From positions 1 through 64,000 of the forward strand of contig JAEYUO010000016.1 of assembly GCA_023432465.1 (NCBI GenBank): 64,000 nucleotides of DNA, read 5' to 3'. A program made the translations under genes and the position numbers. A model generated the notes under the pieces. That model was given only the letters and a program-made list of their open reading frames with translations. It made no database searches and had not been told where the DNA came from. The number at the start of each line of letters is the position of its first letter. Position 1 is the stretch's first letter. Positions 34,989 to 43,008 of the stretch are shown piece by piece. The DNA comes from Planctomycetota bacterium. GTDB lineage: Bacteria; Planctomycetota; Phycisphaerae; Phycisphaerales; UBA1924.

Positions 34989-36122
34989 ATGCGAGAAGGC
35001 ATCAGGAATCAAGTTGGTGTGGGTTGCGTTGTCATCCTGCTTTCGGGACAGGCGGCAGCTGCGCAGCCCGCTTTGCATCCGATCGTTCCCGCTGTCTCGT
35101 ACGGGGTATCGAAGGCGGAGTCGATAAGCGCAGATGGGCGAGTGGTTGTCGGATTCGCCACAATGCCCGGAGGCCGCAGGAGAGCGTTTCGGTGGGAAGT
35201 CGGCGGCTCGATGACAGACCTCGGTGTGTTGCCAGACTACGTCGAGTCATTCGCCGAGGATGTCAACGCTGACGGCTCTGTCGTTGTCGGATACTGCAAT
35301 CCCAGCGGTGGACAGTTGGCATTCCGCTGGACCGCCGAGTCGGGAATGCAGGAACTCGTATCTGGGAGCGCGGGTGGTCAGGCCCACGGTGTCAACGGCG
35401 ATGGATCAGTCGTGGTAGGTTGGGCCACGTTTCCATTTGCCGGCAAGCGGTGGAACGTTGGCGGTGAGACAGAAGTACTCGCCCCATTGCCAGGCGGTAC
35501 GCAAGCGTTCGCGAAAGCGGTCACGCCGGATGGTCGGTTCACTGTGGGCTACGACCCCAGCGTGGCGAATGATCGCGCCGTCAGATGGGGAGCGGACGGC
35601 ATTGCCGAGAACCTCGGAGTTCTTCCGAATCGGATCCGCTCCTATGGCTTCAGCTTGAGCAGTGATGGCTCAGCCGTAGTCGGTTACTGTGTCGGGGGCG
35701 GCGATTGGATCGGGTTCCGGTGGACCGAGGATGCAGGAATGACATCTGTGGGCCTGCTTGAAGGCGCTACTGGTTCCATTGCAACAGATATCAGCGGCGA
35801 TGGGGGCAGCGTGGTGGGCTTCAGTGATTTTGCGGGGGAACGCAGAGCCTTTCTTCACAATGCTGATATCGGGCTCGTTGATTTGAACGAGTGGCTCCCA
35901 TCGGTCGGAGTAGATCTCTCCGGCTGGCTCCTCAACGAAGCGACAACCGTGAATGCGGACGGGACATCAATCGCCGGGTATGGGCTGTATGAGGGGGCGC
36001 AGCGGGCGTGGGTTGTGAGTGGCATCCCAGCTCCGGGCTCAGCGATCGCGTTCGGAGTCTTTGCAGCCGTTGTCTCGATCCGACGTCGGTCCCGCGCCAC
36101 TTACACACGCAGCTACAACTGA
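34989..36122 (+). CDS. Exported HAF-repeat protein with PAPG/TM/Arg C-terminal sorting tail
   Basis: The 377-aa protein has a signal peptide (VGCVVILLSGQAAAAQ) and about six to seven HAF-type repeats. Each repeat has the pattern G-x-S-x-DG-x-VVVG...AFRW-x-x-x-x-GM-x-x-L, predicted to fold as a beta propeller. The last 27 residues are IPAPGS, a hydrophobic stretch (IAFGVFAAVV) and a basic tail (SIRRRSR). This is the layout of PEP-CTERM-like sorting signals in planctomycetes, so the protein is probably processed by an exosortase-type enzyme. The last 10 bp overlap the end of the convergent cysteine desulfurase gene. Base use is a little lower in GC than in neighbouring genes. Confidence 0.85.
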   Translation: MREGIRNQVGVGCVVILLSGQAAAAQPALHPIVPAVSYGVSKAESISADGRVVVGFATMPGGRRRAFRWEVGGSMTDLGVLPDYVESFAEDVNADGSVVVGYCNPSGGQLAFRWTAESGMQELVSGSAGGQAHGVNGDGSVVVGWATFPFAGKRWNVGGETEVLAPLPGGTQAFAKAVTPDGRFTVGYDPSVANDRAVRWGADGIAENLGVLPNRIRSYGFSLSSDGSAVVGYCVGGGDWIGFRWTEDAGMTSVGLLEGATGSIATDISGDGGSVVGFSDFAGERRAFLHNADIGLVDLNEWLPSVGVDLSGWLLNEATTVNADGTSIAGYGLYEGAQRAWVVSGIPAPGSAIAFGVFAAVVSIRRRSRATYTRSYN

Positions 36123-37396
36123 CTCATCGATTGCTTCAGCCTCCCCACGCACTCCGCGATGATCGGCACCGCCCGGTCGATCTCTTCCCGTGTTGTCTCG
36201 CGTGAGATCGAGAACCGCAGCGTCCCGTGCGCATACACCGGGTCGATCTTCATCGCCTTCAGCACCGGCGAGGCCTCCAGCGAGCCCGATGAGCACGCCG
36301 CGCCCGCCGAGCACGCGATGCCCCGCTCCGACAGCAGCAGCAACAACGCCTCCGCCTCCAGCCGCGGGAAGCCGATGCTGCTCGTGTTCCACAGGCGGTC
36401 GCGCTCTCCCGCCCGCGGCCCGTTCACCCGCGCATCCGGCACGCGCGCCAGCAGCTCGCGCTCAAAGTAATCGCGCAGCCCGCCCGCCGCCGCCCGCCGC
36501 TCCGGCTCCGCCAGCCACGCCTCCGCCAGCCGGCACGCCACCCCCGCGCCCACGATTCCCGCGATGTTCTCCGTCCCGCCGCGCCGGCCAAGCTCCTGTT
36601 CCCCGTGCACCAGCGTCGCCGTCCGCACACCCGGCCGCGAATACAGCACACCCACACCCTTCGGCCCATGAAACTTGTGCGGCGAGTACGTCAGCAGATC
36701 AACCGCCAGCGGCCGCGCGGCCCAATCGTCCTCATCTGGTTCCTCCGCCCCCGCGCTCCCTTCGCCCTGCACGCGCGTCGGCATCTTCCCTGCCCACTGC
36801 GTCGCATCGCAGTGATACATCACCCCGCGATCGCGGCACAGTTCGCCGATCTCATGCACCGGCTGCACCGTCCCCGTCTCGTTGTTGGCCCACTGCACAC
36901 TCACCAGCGCGACCTCGCGCCCCGCCTCGGGCGCGTGATGCTCATCCAGCAGCCGCGCAACCGATTCCGCGCTCACCCGCCCCGCATCATCCAGCTCCGC
37001 CGTCAGCACCCGCACCCGCTCCTCCCGCTCCAGCGCGCTCGCCAGCTCGCGGATCGCGATGTGCTCAACCGGCGAGATGATGATTGTCGCCCGCGGCCTG
37101 CCCGCCGCCTCCGCCGCCCGTCCCGCCAACCCCCGCGCCAGCAGGTGCCCTCGGATCGCCAGGTCAATCGCCTCCGTCCCGCTCCCAACAAACGTGATGT
37201 GTCGCGGCCGTGCCCCGATCAGTTCCGCCGCGGCCCGCCGCGCCAGATCCAGCTTCTGCCGCGCAAGCTGCCCCGGCCGATGAATGCTCGACGGGTTGTA
37301 CCAAAGCTCGCCCAGCATCTGCTGCATCGCCGCGACCACGTCCGGCGCAGGCCGTGTCGTCGCGTTGTGGTCGAGGATGATCGGGGTGCTGGTCAT
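36113..37396 (-). CDS. Cysteine desulfurase (NifS/IscS family)
   Basis: PLP enzyme that takes sulfur from cysteine for Fe-S clusters and thiolation. The 427-aa protein has LDHNATT near the start, HCDATQ, PLP lysine K241 in SPHKFHG and the active-site C368 in SAGAACSSGS. The loop length and the SSGS form fit group I (IscS/NifS). An acidic/Gly insert (about 210-225) is extra. ATG 37396 gives MTSTPIILDHNATT; the frame before it is not protein-like. No iscU or regulator is adjacent. It is divergent from the glycosyltransferase gene by about 100 bp. Confidence 0.93.
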   Translation of the reverse strand: MTSTPIILDHNATTRPAPDVVAAMQQMLGELWYNPSSIHRPGQLARQKLDLARRAAAELIGARPRHITFVGSGTEAIDLAIRGHLLARGLAGRAAEAAGRPRATIIISPVEHIAIRELASALEREERVRVLTAELDDAGRVSAESVARLLDEHHAPEAGREVALVSVQWANNETGTVQPVHEIGELCRDRGVMYHCDATQWAGKMPTRVQGEGSAGAEEPDEDDWAARPLAVDLLTYSPHKFHGPKGVGVLYSRPGVRTATLVHGEQELGRRGGTENIAGIVGAGVACRLAEAWLAEPERRAAAGGLRDYFERELLARVPDARVNGPRAGERDRLWNTSSIGFPRLEAEALLLLLSERGIACSAGAACSSGSLEASPVLKAMKIDPVYAHGTLRFSISRETTREEIDRAVPIIAECVGRLKQSMSQL

Positions 37397-37497
37397 GTGG
37401 AGAATCACAAGCCGGAAGATCGCACTCCGGCAGCAGATCGTAGTGCATCGGCGCCCAGCGACATGGAGCCCGCAGCTCCGCACTATCCTGCTCCCCC

Positions 37498-38772
37498 ATG
37501 CGCATCCTCATCGCCACAGTCGGCTCCTCCGGGGATGTCAACCCCTTCATCGCCGTCGGGCGGGCGCTCGCTTCCCGCGGCCATGAAGTCCGCATGCTCG
37601 TCAATCCCTTCTTCGAGTCCGCCGTCCTCCAGGCCGGCCTCACCATGGAACCACTCGGCGAGGAGATCGACTTCCGCATCCTCGCCCAGCTCCCCAACGC
37701 CGTGCACCCCACCCGCGGCTCACTCGTCATCCTGCGCGAGCTGGTGTTCCCCCACGTCCAAACCATCTACCACCGCACCGACGAGCTCATCACCTCCTTC
37801 AAGCCCGATGTCGTCTTCTCTCACCACATCTGCACCGGCACCTCCTGGGCCTGCGTCCGCCGCGGTGTGCCGTGGGCCACGGGCGTGCTTTCCCCGGCGA
37901 TGTGGTTCAACCCGCGCGACCCCGCACGTTACCACCCCTGGGCGCCGGAGAACCCCAGCGAACGCTTCTCCCGCTTTGGCCTGTGGCTCGGCAAGTTCAT
38001 CATGCGCTGGCAGTTTGATCGCCCGCTGAACGCAACCCGCCGCGAGCTCGGCCTCCCGCCCGCACGGGACATGGTCTTCAGCGAGGCCGCCGCCGGGAAC
38101 GCCGCCCTCGGTCTGTGGTCGCCGACGATCCGCGGCCCGCTCCCCGGCGATCCGCCCAACGCCCGCATCTGCGGCTTCGCCTGGCACGACCGCTTCGCGC
38201 GCTTCGAGAGCGCAAGCGGCGAGCTCGAGCGATTCATCGACGATTGCGAGCGCGCGGGCGAACCGCCCATCGTCTTCACCCTCGGCACCGCCGTCGTCCA
38301 CGCAAGCACCAACTTCTATGTCGAAGCCGCACGCGCAGCGAAGAAGCTCGGCCGCCGCGCAGTCCTGCTCACCAACCGGCCCGAGTACGCACCACCCGCT
38401 GGCGAGCTCAGTGACCGAATCCGCGCGTTCGACTACGCCCCCTTCGGCTGGCTCTTCCCGCGAGCCGCGTGCATCGTCCACCACTGCGGCGTCGGCACCA
38501 CCGCCCAGGCCTGGCGCAGCGGCCGCCCGACCGTCTGCGTGCCGCACGCATACGACCAGTTCGACAACGCCCTGCGCGCCAAGCGCCTCGGTTGCTCCGT
38601 CACACTCAACGCAACCCGCGCAACCGCGTCGCGACTCGAAGCCGCCCTCCGCGAAGTGCTCAACACTCCCCGTTACGCCGCCCGCGCCGCCGAAGTCGGT
38701 ACGCGTCTTCGAAACGAAGACGGCGCATCCGCCGCGGCCTTCGAACTCGAGCGCATCGCGGGCAAGAGCTGA
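37498..38772 (+). CDS. GT1-family glycosyltransferase (UGT-like)
   Basis: Glycosyltransferase of the GT-B fold acting on a lipid or small-molecule acceptor. The 424-aa protein starts with MRILIATVGSSGDVNPF, the GT1 N-terminal glycine loop. The donor-site signature in the C-terminal domain is VHHCGVGTTAQAWRSGRP...QFDNA (about 330-360). There is no signal peptide, so it is cytoplasmic or peripheral. The acceptor is unknown; sterol- or rhamnose-type GT1 enzymes have this layout. It may be cotranscribed with nothing downstream, as the next gene is convergent. Confidence 0.88.
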   Translation: MRILIATVGSSGDVNPFIAVGRALASRGHEVRMLVNPFFESAVLQAGLTMEPLGEEIDFRILAQLPNAVHPTRGSLVILRELVFPHVQTIYHRTDELITSFKPDVVFSHHICTGTSWACVRRGVPWATGVLSPAMWFNPRDPARYHPWAPENPSERFSRFGLWLGKFIMRWQFDRPLNATRRELGLPPARDMVFSEAAAGNAALGLWSPTIRGPLPGDPPNARICGFAWHDRFARFESASGELERFIDDCERAGEPPIVFTLGTAVVHASTNFYVEAARAAKKLGRRAVLLTNRPEYAPPAGELSDRIRAFDYAPFGWLFPRAACIVHHCGVGTTAQAWRSGRPTVCVPHAYDQFDNALRAKRLGCSVTLNATRATASRLEAALREVLNTPRYAARAAEVGTRLRNEDGASAAAFELERIAGKS

Positions 38773-38810
38773 TGCCCGCCGCAGTCGTAGCGACCGGGCC
38801 ACTCCCCTTC

Positions 38811-39614
38811 TTATCTGTCCCCATCCGTGGAGATCTGGGGCGTACTGCTTTCCCCCGCGGCTTCCAGCCTCCATCCCGTCTCCGCGATCAGCCGCAGCTC
38901 CAGATCCCGCGAGATCTCCCCCGCCGACATCCCCGCGTAATCCCGCATCGGCAGGAACCGCAGCCGCGCACGCGCAGGCACCACTAGCGCCGCCGAGATC
39001 GACTCCGTCCGCGCAGTCCCCTCGATCACCACCTGCAGAACCCGCGCCGCCCCGCGCGAAACCAGCAACCCCACGCCCGGCGCAAACGCAACGATCCGCC
39101 CCGGCGGCGCAATCCGCCCCTCCGGATACACGCCCACCACGCCGCCTGACTTCAAGTGCTTGATGGCCACCCGCGCTGCCGCCGAATCATTGCCGCGATG
39201 GATCGTCCCGCCGTTCTCCCCCGCGACTTCCACACGGCTCACCGAGATGACATCCGCCAGTTCCCACAGCCATGCAAACCGCGGATGCTGCATGTCCTTG
39301 GCCATCATCCACTTGATCTCAAACGGACACACCGTCTGAATCAGCATCGGGTCAAGCCCCGAGGTGTGGTTCGCAACAACCACCAGCGGCCCCGGCTCGC
39401 GCATCGCGGGAACATTCTCCCGCCCCTCAACACGCACCCGCTGCATCACCCGCGCATGCACCCGCGCAAACAGCATCGCCAGCGCGACGTTGATGTCGTG
39501 CGGCCGCGGCGAGCGATACGTAAGCGCATGCGCAGCCCCAGCCCACAAGAGCCAGGCGATCGCGGCGAGAATGGCAGACGAAGCAATCGTCACGGGCCGG
39601 ATGTTAGCGGGCAC
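38811..39614 (-). CDS. 1-acyl-glycerol-3-phosphate acyltransferase-like protein (PlsC family)
   Basis: Membrane acyltransferase that adds a fatty acid to lysophosphatidate or a related lipid. The protein has about 267 aa from the GTG at 39614 (a GTG at 39593 is also possible). It has an N-terminal membrane helix (IASSAILAAIAWLLWAG), motif I NHTSGLD (the HX4D catalytic pair) and motif III VYPEGR, a variant of EGTR. A hydrophilic insert follows motif II. The basic N-terminal extension of the longer open frame is not credible. It is separated from rarA by the heptamer array. Confidence 0.85.
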   Translation of the reverse strand: MPANIRPVTIASSAILAAIAWLLWAGAAHALTYRSPRPHDINVALAMLFARVHARVMQRVRVEGRENVPAMREPGPLVVVANHTSGLDPMLIQTVCPFEIKWMMAKDMQHPRFAWLWELADVISVSRVEVAGENGGTIHRGNDSAAARVAIKHLKSGGVVGVYPEGRIAPPGRIVAFAPGVGLLVSRGAARVLQVVIEGTARTESISAALVVPARARLRFLPMRDYAGMSAGEISRDLELRLIAETGWRLEAAGESSTPQISTDGDR

Positions 39615-39690
39615 AAGCAAGAAGGCGGGAAGTCCTCGGTCCCGAAGTCCTGAGTGCTGATGAGGCCGACGTATGGATCGTGAGCATCGA

Positions 39691-39760
39691 ACCCACGACC
39701 CAGGACCCACGACTCAGGACTCAGGACCCATGACTCAGGACTCAGGACTCAGGACTCAGC
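39691..39760. repeat. Ten-unit 7-bp tandem repeat (ACTCAGG/ACCCACG)
   Basis: Ten contiguous heptamers run from 39691: ACCCACG, ACCCAGG, ACCCACG, then six copies of ACTCAGG interrupted by one ACCCATG, and a last ACTCAGC. An inverted CCTGAGT lies nearby at 39649-39655 and could pair with the array. The array is in the divergent intergenic region between the plsC-like gene and rarA, just before the GTG of rarA, so it may affect expression. Seven-bp units are not codon-sized, so copy-number change here would not simply add residues. Confidence 0.85.
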
Positions 39761-39782
39761 ATCCCCTTCCCTACCCTTCCCC

Positions 39783-41240
39783 GTGACCGACCTCTGGGCC
39801 GAGAAACGCGAGAAAGCCATCCGCGGCGTCGAGCCCCTCGCCGTCCGCATGCGCCCGCGCACCATCGACGAGTTCGCCGGCCAGAAGCACATCCTCGCCC
39901 CCGGCAAGCTCCTCTGGCGCATGCTCCAAGCCGAGAAAGCCGGCGCCGGCCGCGGAGCTCTGACCAGCATTATCCTCCACGGCCCGCCCGGCACCGGCAA
40001 GACCACCCTCGCCGAGCTCATCGCCCGCCACACCAACCGCCACTTCGAGCGCGAGAACGCCGCCTCCGTCGGCGTCGCCCGCATCCGCGAGATCAGCGAC
40101 CTCGCCCGCAAACGTCTCCTCGAGAACGGCAAACGCACCGTCCTCTTCCTCGACGAGATCCACCGCTTCAGCCGCGCCCAGCAGGACGTCTTGCTCGCCG
40201 ACGTCGAACGCGGCGTGCTCACCCTCATCGGCGCGACCACCGAGAACCCCCTCTTCGCCGTCAACTCCGCCCTCGTCTCGCGCTCCACCCTCTTCCGCCT
40301 CGAGTCCCTCACCGAAGAAGAAATCATCGACGTCCTCCGCCGCGCGATCGCCGACCCCGACCGCGGCTACGGCAAGCTCCCGCTCCAGGTCACCGACGAC
40401 GCCCTCCGCGTCTGGGCCATCAAATGCGACGGCGATGCCCGCCGCGCCCTCACCGCGCTGGAGGTCGCCGTGCTCTCCTCGACACCCGCGCACCCCGACA
40501 CCTCGACGCCTTCCCCCGAAACCTCGACACCTTCTCCCGACGCACCTTCCCCCATCCTGATCTCCCGCCAGGACGCCGAAGACTCCATCCAGCAGAAGGC
40601 CGCCGTCTACGACCACTCCGGCGACCAGCACTACGACGCCGCCAGCGCGATGATCAAGTCCGTCCGCGGCAGCGACCCCGACGCCGCCATCTACTGGATC
40701 GCCATGATGCTCGAGGCCGGCGAAGATGTCCGCTTCATCGCGCGCCGACTCGCCATCCTCGCCAGCGAGGACATCGGGAACGCTGATCCGCGGGGCATTA
40801 TGGTGGCCGCGGCGTGCTGGGAGCTGGTGGAGCGGGTGGGGATGCCCGAGGCGCGGATCATTCTGGCGCAGTGCGCGACGTATCTGGCGCTTGCGCCCAA
40901 GAGCAACGCGGCGTACAACGCGATCAACGCGGCGATGGCGGATGTGAAGGAGGGGCGGACGATCGCGGTGCCGATGCACATCAAGGATGGGAATGTTCGG
41001 AAGGCGGGGCAGAAGTCCGAGGGCTCGAAGCGTGATGGTGAGGCGTATGCCTATGCGCACACCGATGGGATCCGCACGGGCGAGCGGGGTGTGGGGATGG
41101 TGGGAACGCAGGACTATCTTGGCGTCAGCAAGAGCTACTACCAGCCGACGGAGTTTGGGGCGGAGAAGCTGCTCAAGGAGCGGCTGGAAGAGGTGAAGCG
41201 GCTGCGGAGTTCCGGAGGGAGCACAGAGCAAGCGGAGTAA
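39783..41240 (+). CDS. rarA: Replication-associated recombination protein A (AAA+ ATPase)
   Basis: Clamp-loader-related ATPase that works at stalled replication forks. The 485-aa protein (GTG start) has Walker A GPPGTGKTT (about 66-73), Walker B FLDEIHRF (about 120), sensor GATTENP, and the family-specific YDHSGDQHYD and LASEDIGNADP motifs. Between the AAA+ core and the C-terminal domain there is a Pro/Ser/Thr insert of about 25 residues. Part of it is a perfect-register 21-bp tandem repeat coding TSTPSPE and TSTPSPD. The C-terminal end (TEQAE) runs into low-complexity AGCAG-type DNA. Confidence 0.93.
   Translation: MTDLWAEKREKAIRGVEPLAVRMRPRTIDEFAGQKHILAPGKLLWRMLQAEKAGAGRGALTSIILHGPPGTGKTTLAELIARHTNRHFERENAASVGVARIREISDLARKRLLENGKRTVLFLDEIHRFSRAQQDVLLADVERGVLTLIGATTENPLFAVNSALVSRSTLFRLESLTEEEIIDVLRRAIADPDRGYGKLPLQVTDDALRVWAIKCDGDARRALTALEVAVLSSTPAHPDTSTPSPETSTPSPDAPSPILISRQDAEDSIQQKAAVYDHSGDQHYDAASAMIKSVRGSDPDAAIYWIAMMLEAGEDVRFIARRLAILASEDIGNADPRGIMVAAACWELVERVGMPEARIILAQCATYLALAPKSNAAYNAINAAMADVKEGRTIAVPMHIKDGNVRKAGQKSEGSKRDGEAYAYAHTDGIRTGERGVGMVGTQDYLGVSKSYYQPTEFGAEKLLKERLEEVKRLRSSGGSTEQAE
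40500..40541 (+). repeat. 21-bp tandem repeat inside rarA
   Basis: Two 21-bp units (40500-40520, 40521-40541) differ at a few bases and code the repeated heptapeptide TSTPSP(E/D). They form part of a linker insert that is not expected in the RarA family. Confidence 0.8.
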
Positions 41241-41290
41241 GCAGAGGGCAGCGGAGTGGGAGTGTTGGAGGGGGAATGGCGGAGAGGTTG

Positions 41291-41320
41291 GCCGCGGATG
41301 AACGCGGATGAACGCAGATC
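41291..41320 (+). repeat. 30-bp dispersed repeat, copy 1
   Basis: The unit is built on GATGAACGCGGATGAACGC. A second copy lies at 49540-49569 with two mismatches in 30. Both are just downstream of plus-strand replication/repair genes (rarA and the RNase HII-like gene) and are preceded by GGGAGAGG-like sequence. Confidence 0.75.
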
Positions 41321-41335
41321 CGGAATGGAACAGTG

Positions 41336-42028
41336 TCAGATCGATTTGCTGGGATTGACGGCCGCGCCGCACTCGGGGCATTGGTTCGTGGTCAGACCCG
41401 CGAGGTCATAGTCGCACTTGGCGCAGTGGCCGGGCTTGCGCCAGCGGATCTCGCGGCGGAGTTTCACGAGGGAGAAGATGATGGCCGCGAAGGCGGCGAG
41501 GATGGAGAGGTCGCCGAGGACGCCGAGCCAGAGGATGCGGCGGGTTGAGCCGCCGCCGGAGGCGTAGTAGCCCACCTTGCCAGATATGTACGAGCCAGGG
41601 ATCGCCTGATCGATACCAGCCAAGATTTCCTGCCGGCTGAGCCGATCATTGATGGGACGCATTCCGACAAGTTCCCACAGTCGGACCTTGTCTTGATGGG
41701 TCTCGATGATGCAGTGCCACATCCCCCAACGATGCTTGCTGTTGAGCATCCAAAGGGATATCGCACGGCGCGAGGCGTCAGTCCAGTCTGCCGGATCAAG
41801 TTCATTCTGTCGGACGACCTTCCATTGACCGTTCGTCTGAGTGGCGAATAACTCGGGAAAGTGCATGCCGGTTTGTCGGGCCTTCCCGAACAGGCCTGCT
41901 GTTGCGGTTCCGACAACCGTTCCGTCCCGGAAGGCAGGCAGTTGTGACGCACTGAGCACGACATACCCCAACGCCGCGACGATCACCGCCACGTACACCA
42001 CCGCGCGGAATGGCCTGCGGATCTTCAC
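41336..42028 (-). CDS. Membrane protein with exported variable domain and cytoplasmic zinc ribbon (paralogue 2)
   Basis: The 230-aa protein has a cytoplasmic start, a transmembrane helix (about 8-26), an exported domain (about 27-160), a second helix (about 165-190) and a cytoplasmic zinc ribbon CAKCDYDLAGL...CPECG. Its first 18 residues (MKIRRPFRAVVYVAVIVA) and its last 75 or so are nearly identical to the upstream paralogue, while the exported middle is almost unrelated. It starts with GTG at 42028, overlapping the paralogue's stop by four bases, so the two are translationally coupled. Function is unknown. Confidence 0.8.
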   Translation of the reverse strand: MKIRRPFRAVVYVAVIVAALGYVVLSASQLPAFRDGTVVGTATAGLFGKARQTGMHFPELFATQTNGQWKVVRQNELDPADWTDASRRAISLWMLNSKHRWGMWHCIIETHQDKVRLWELVGMRPINDRLSRQEILAGIDQAIPGSYISGKVGYYASGGGSTRRILWLGVLGDLSILAAFAAIIFSLVKLRREIRWRKPGHCAKCDYDLAGLTTNQCPECGAAVNPSKSI

Positions 42029-42723
42029 GGGTCATGTACCTTTGTGCTGGGTTGCAGAATCACCGCCCCGCCGCACTCAGGACACCTGTCGGCAGTAAGC
42101 CCGGCCAAGTCGTAGTCGCACTCGGCGCAGTGGCCGGGCGTGCGCCACCGCACCTCGCTGCGGAGCTTCACGAGGGAGAAGACGATCGCTGCAAGCGCCG
42201 CGAGGATGGAGAGATCGCCGAGGACGCCGAGCCAGAGGATGCGCTTGGTAGAGCCGCCGCCGGAGGCGTAGAAGACAATCTTGGGCTGGGGAACAAGCGT
42301 GGGATACGCTTGTCCGATTGCCGCGAGAATGCTCAGTCGCGACGCTCGGTCGAGCTGTTTTGCCGCGTCCTGCCAGCAGTCGATTGTGACCAAGTCGTGA
42401 GAAGTCTCGACGACTTGATGCCAGACACCAACTCGATGCGTTGGCCGAAGAAAGCGAACGACGACCAGGTTGTCGGAGTTTGATGCGTGGTCTGCATAGC
42501 TACTCAAGACCTGCCAACTACCGGCGAAGGGAGCGACAAACACGGCGTTGCCATAGTTCGAATGTGTTCGTTCCGACTGACCGGTCAATCGAGCAAAGGC
42601 TGCACCGACGAAAGTGCGATTGGTGACGGCCGGCTGTCGTGCCGCACTGAACACCACATACCCCACCGATGCGACGATCACCGCCACGTACACCACCGCG
42701 CGGAATGGTCTGCGAATCTTCAC
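42025..42723 (-). CDS. Membrane protein with exported variable domain and cytoplasmic zinc ribbon (paralogue 1)
   Basis: The 232-aa protein has the same layout as its neighbour: helix, exported domain of about 130 residues, a second helix (LWLGVLGDLSILAALAAI) and a zinc ribbon CAECDYDLAGL...CPECG near the C-terminus. It starts with GTG 42723. The two genes form a clear tandem duplication on the same strand. A third relative with the zinc ribbon but a different body lies at 54245-54970. The ribbon resembles those of planctomycete membrane proteins of unknown function. Confidence 0.8.
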   Translation of the reverse strand: MKIRRPFRAVVYVAVIVASVGYVVFSAARQPAVTNRTFVGAAFARLTGQSERTHSNYGNAVFVAPFAGSWQVLSSYADHASNSDNLVVVRFLRPTHRVGVWHQVVETSHDLVTIDCWQDAAKQLDRASRLSILAAIGQAYPTLVPQPKIVFYASGGGSTKRILWLGVLGDLSILAALAAIVFSLVKLRSEVRWRTPGHCAECDYDLAGLTADRCPECGGAVILQPSTKVHDP

Positions 42724-42976
42724 GGTTCAGATTGTGACCTGCCGCGGGGGAAATCGCAAGAGCAGATATTGTTTCTGCGGCACTCGGCTGCGTTCTGCGG
42801 GAACCTCTGCGTGCCTGTTCCGTCGCGCAGCCGCGCAACCCGTCGCTGGCGCTCGGGGCTCTGATCGTCAGTGTGCCTTCGCGCTTTTCGCGACTTTCGC
42901 GCTAAACGCTTCTCCCCTCTTTACTCGGTGGCCTCTGTGTCCGCCTCGGTGACCTCTGTGGACCTGTCTTGAAGAA

Positions 42977-42995
42977 CACGGGCAGGATGCCCGTG
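42977..42995. repeat. Inverted repeat of the ATGCCCGTG type
   Basis: CACGGGC-aggat-GCCCGTG, 14 bp before the end of dnaB. No T tract follows on the minus strand, so it may be a weak terminator, or a copy of a small dispersed intergenic repeat. Confidence 0.5.
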
Positions 42996-43008
42996 CCACG
43001 GGGAGAGC

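Noticed and set aside
39691..39760. The heptamer array as a CRISPR array
   Set aside because: There are no 25-50-bp repeats with unique spacers; units are only 7 bp and contiguous, and no cas genes are near.
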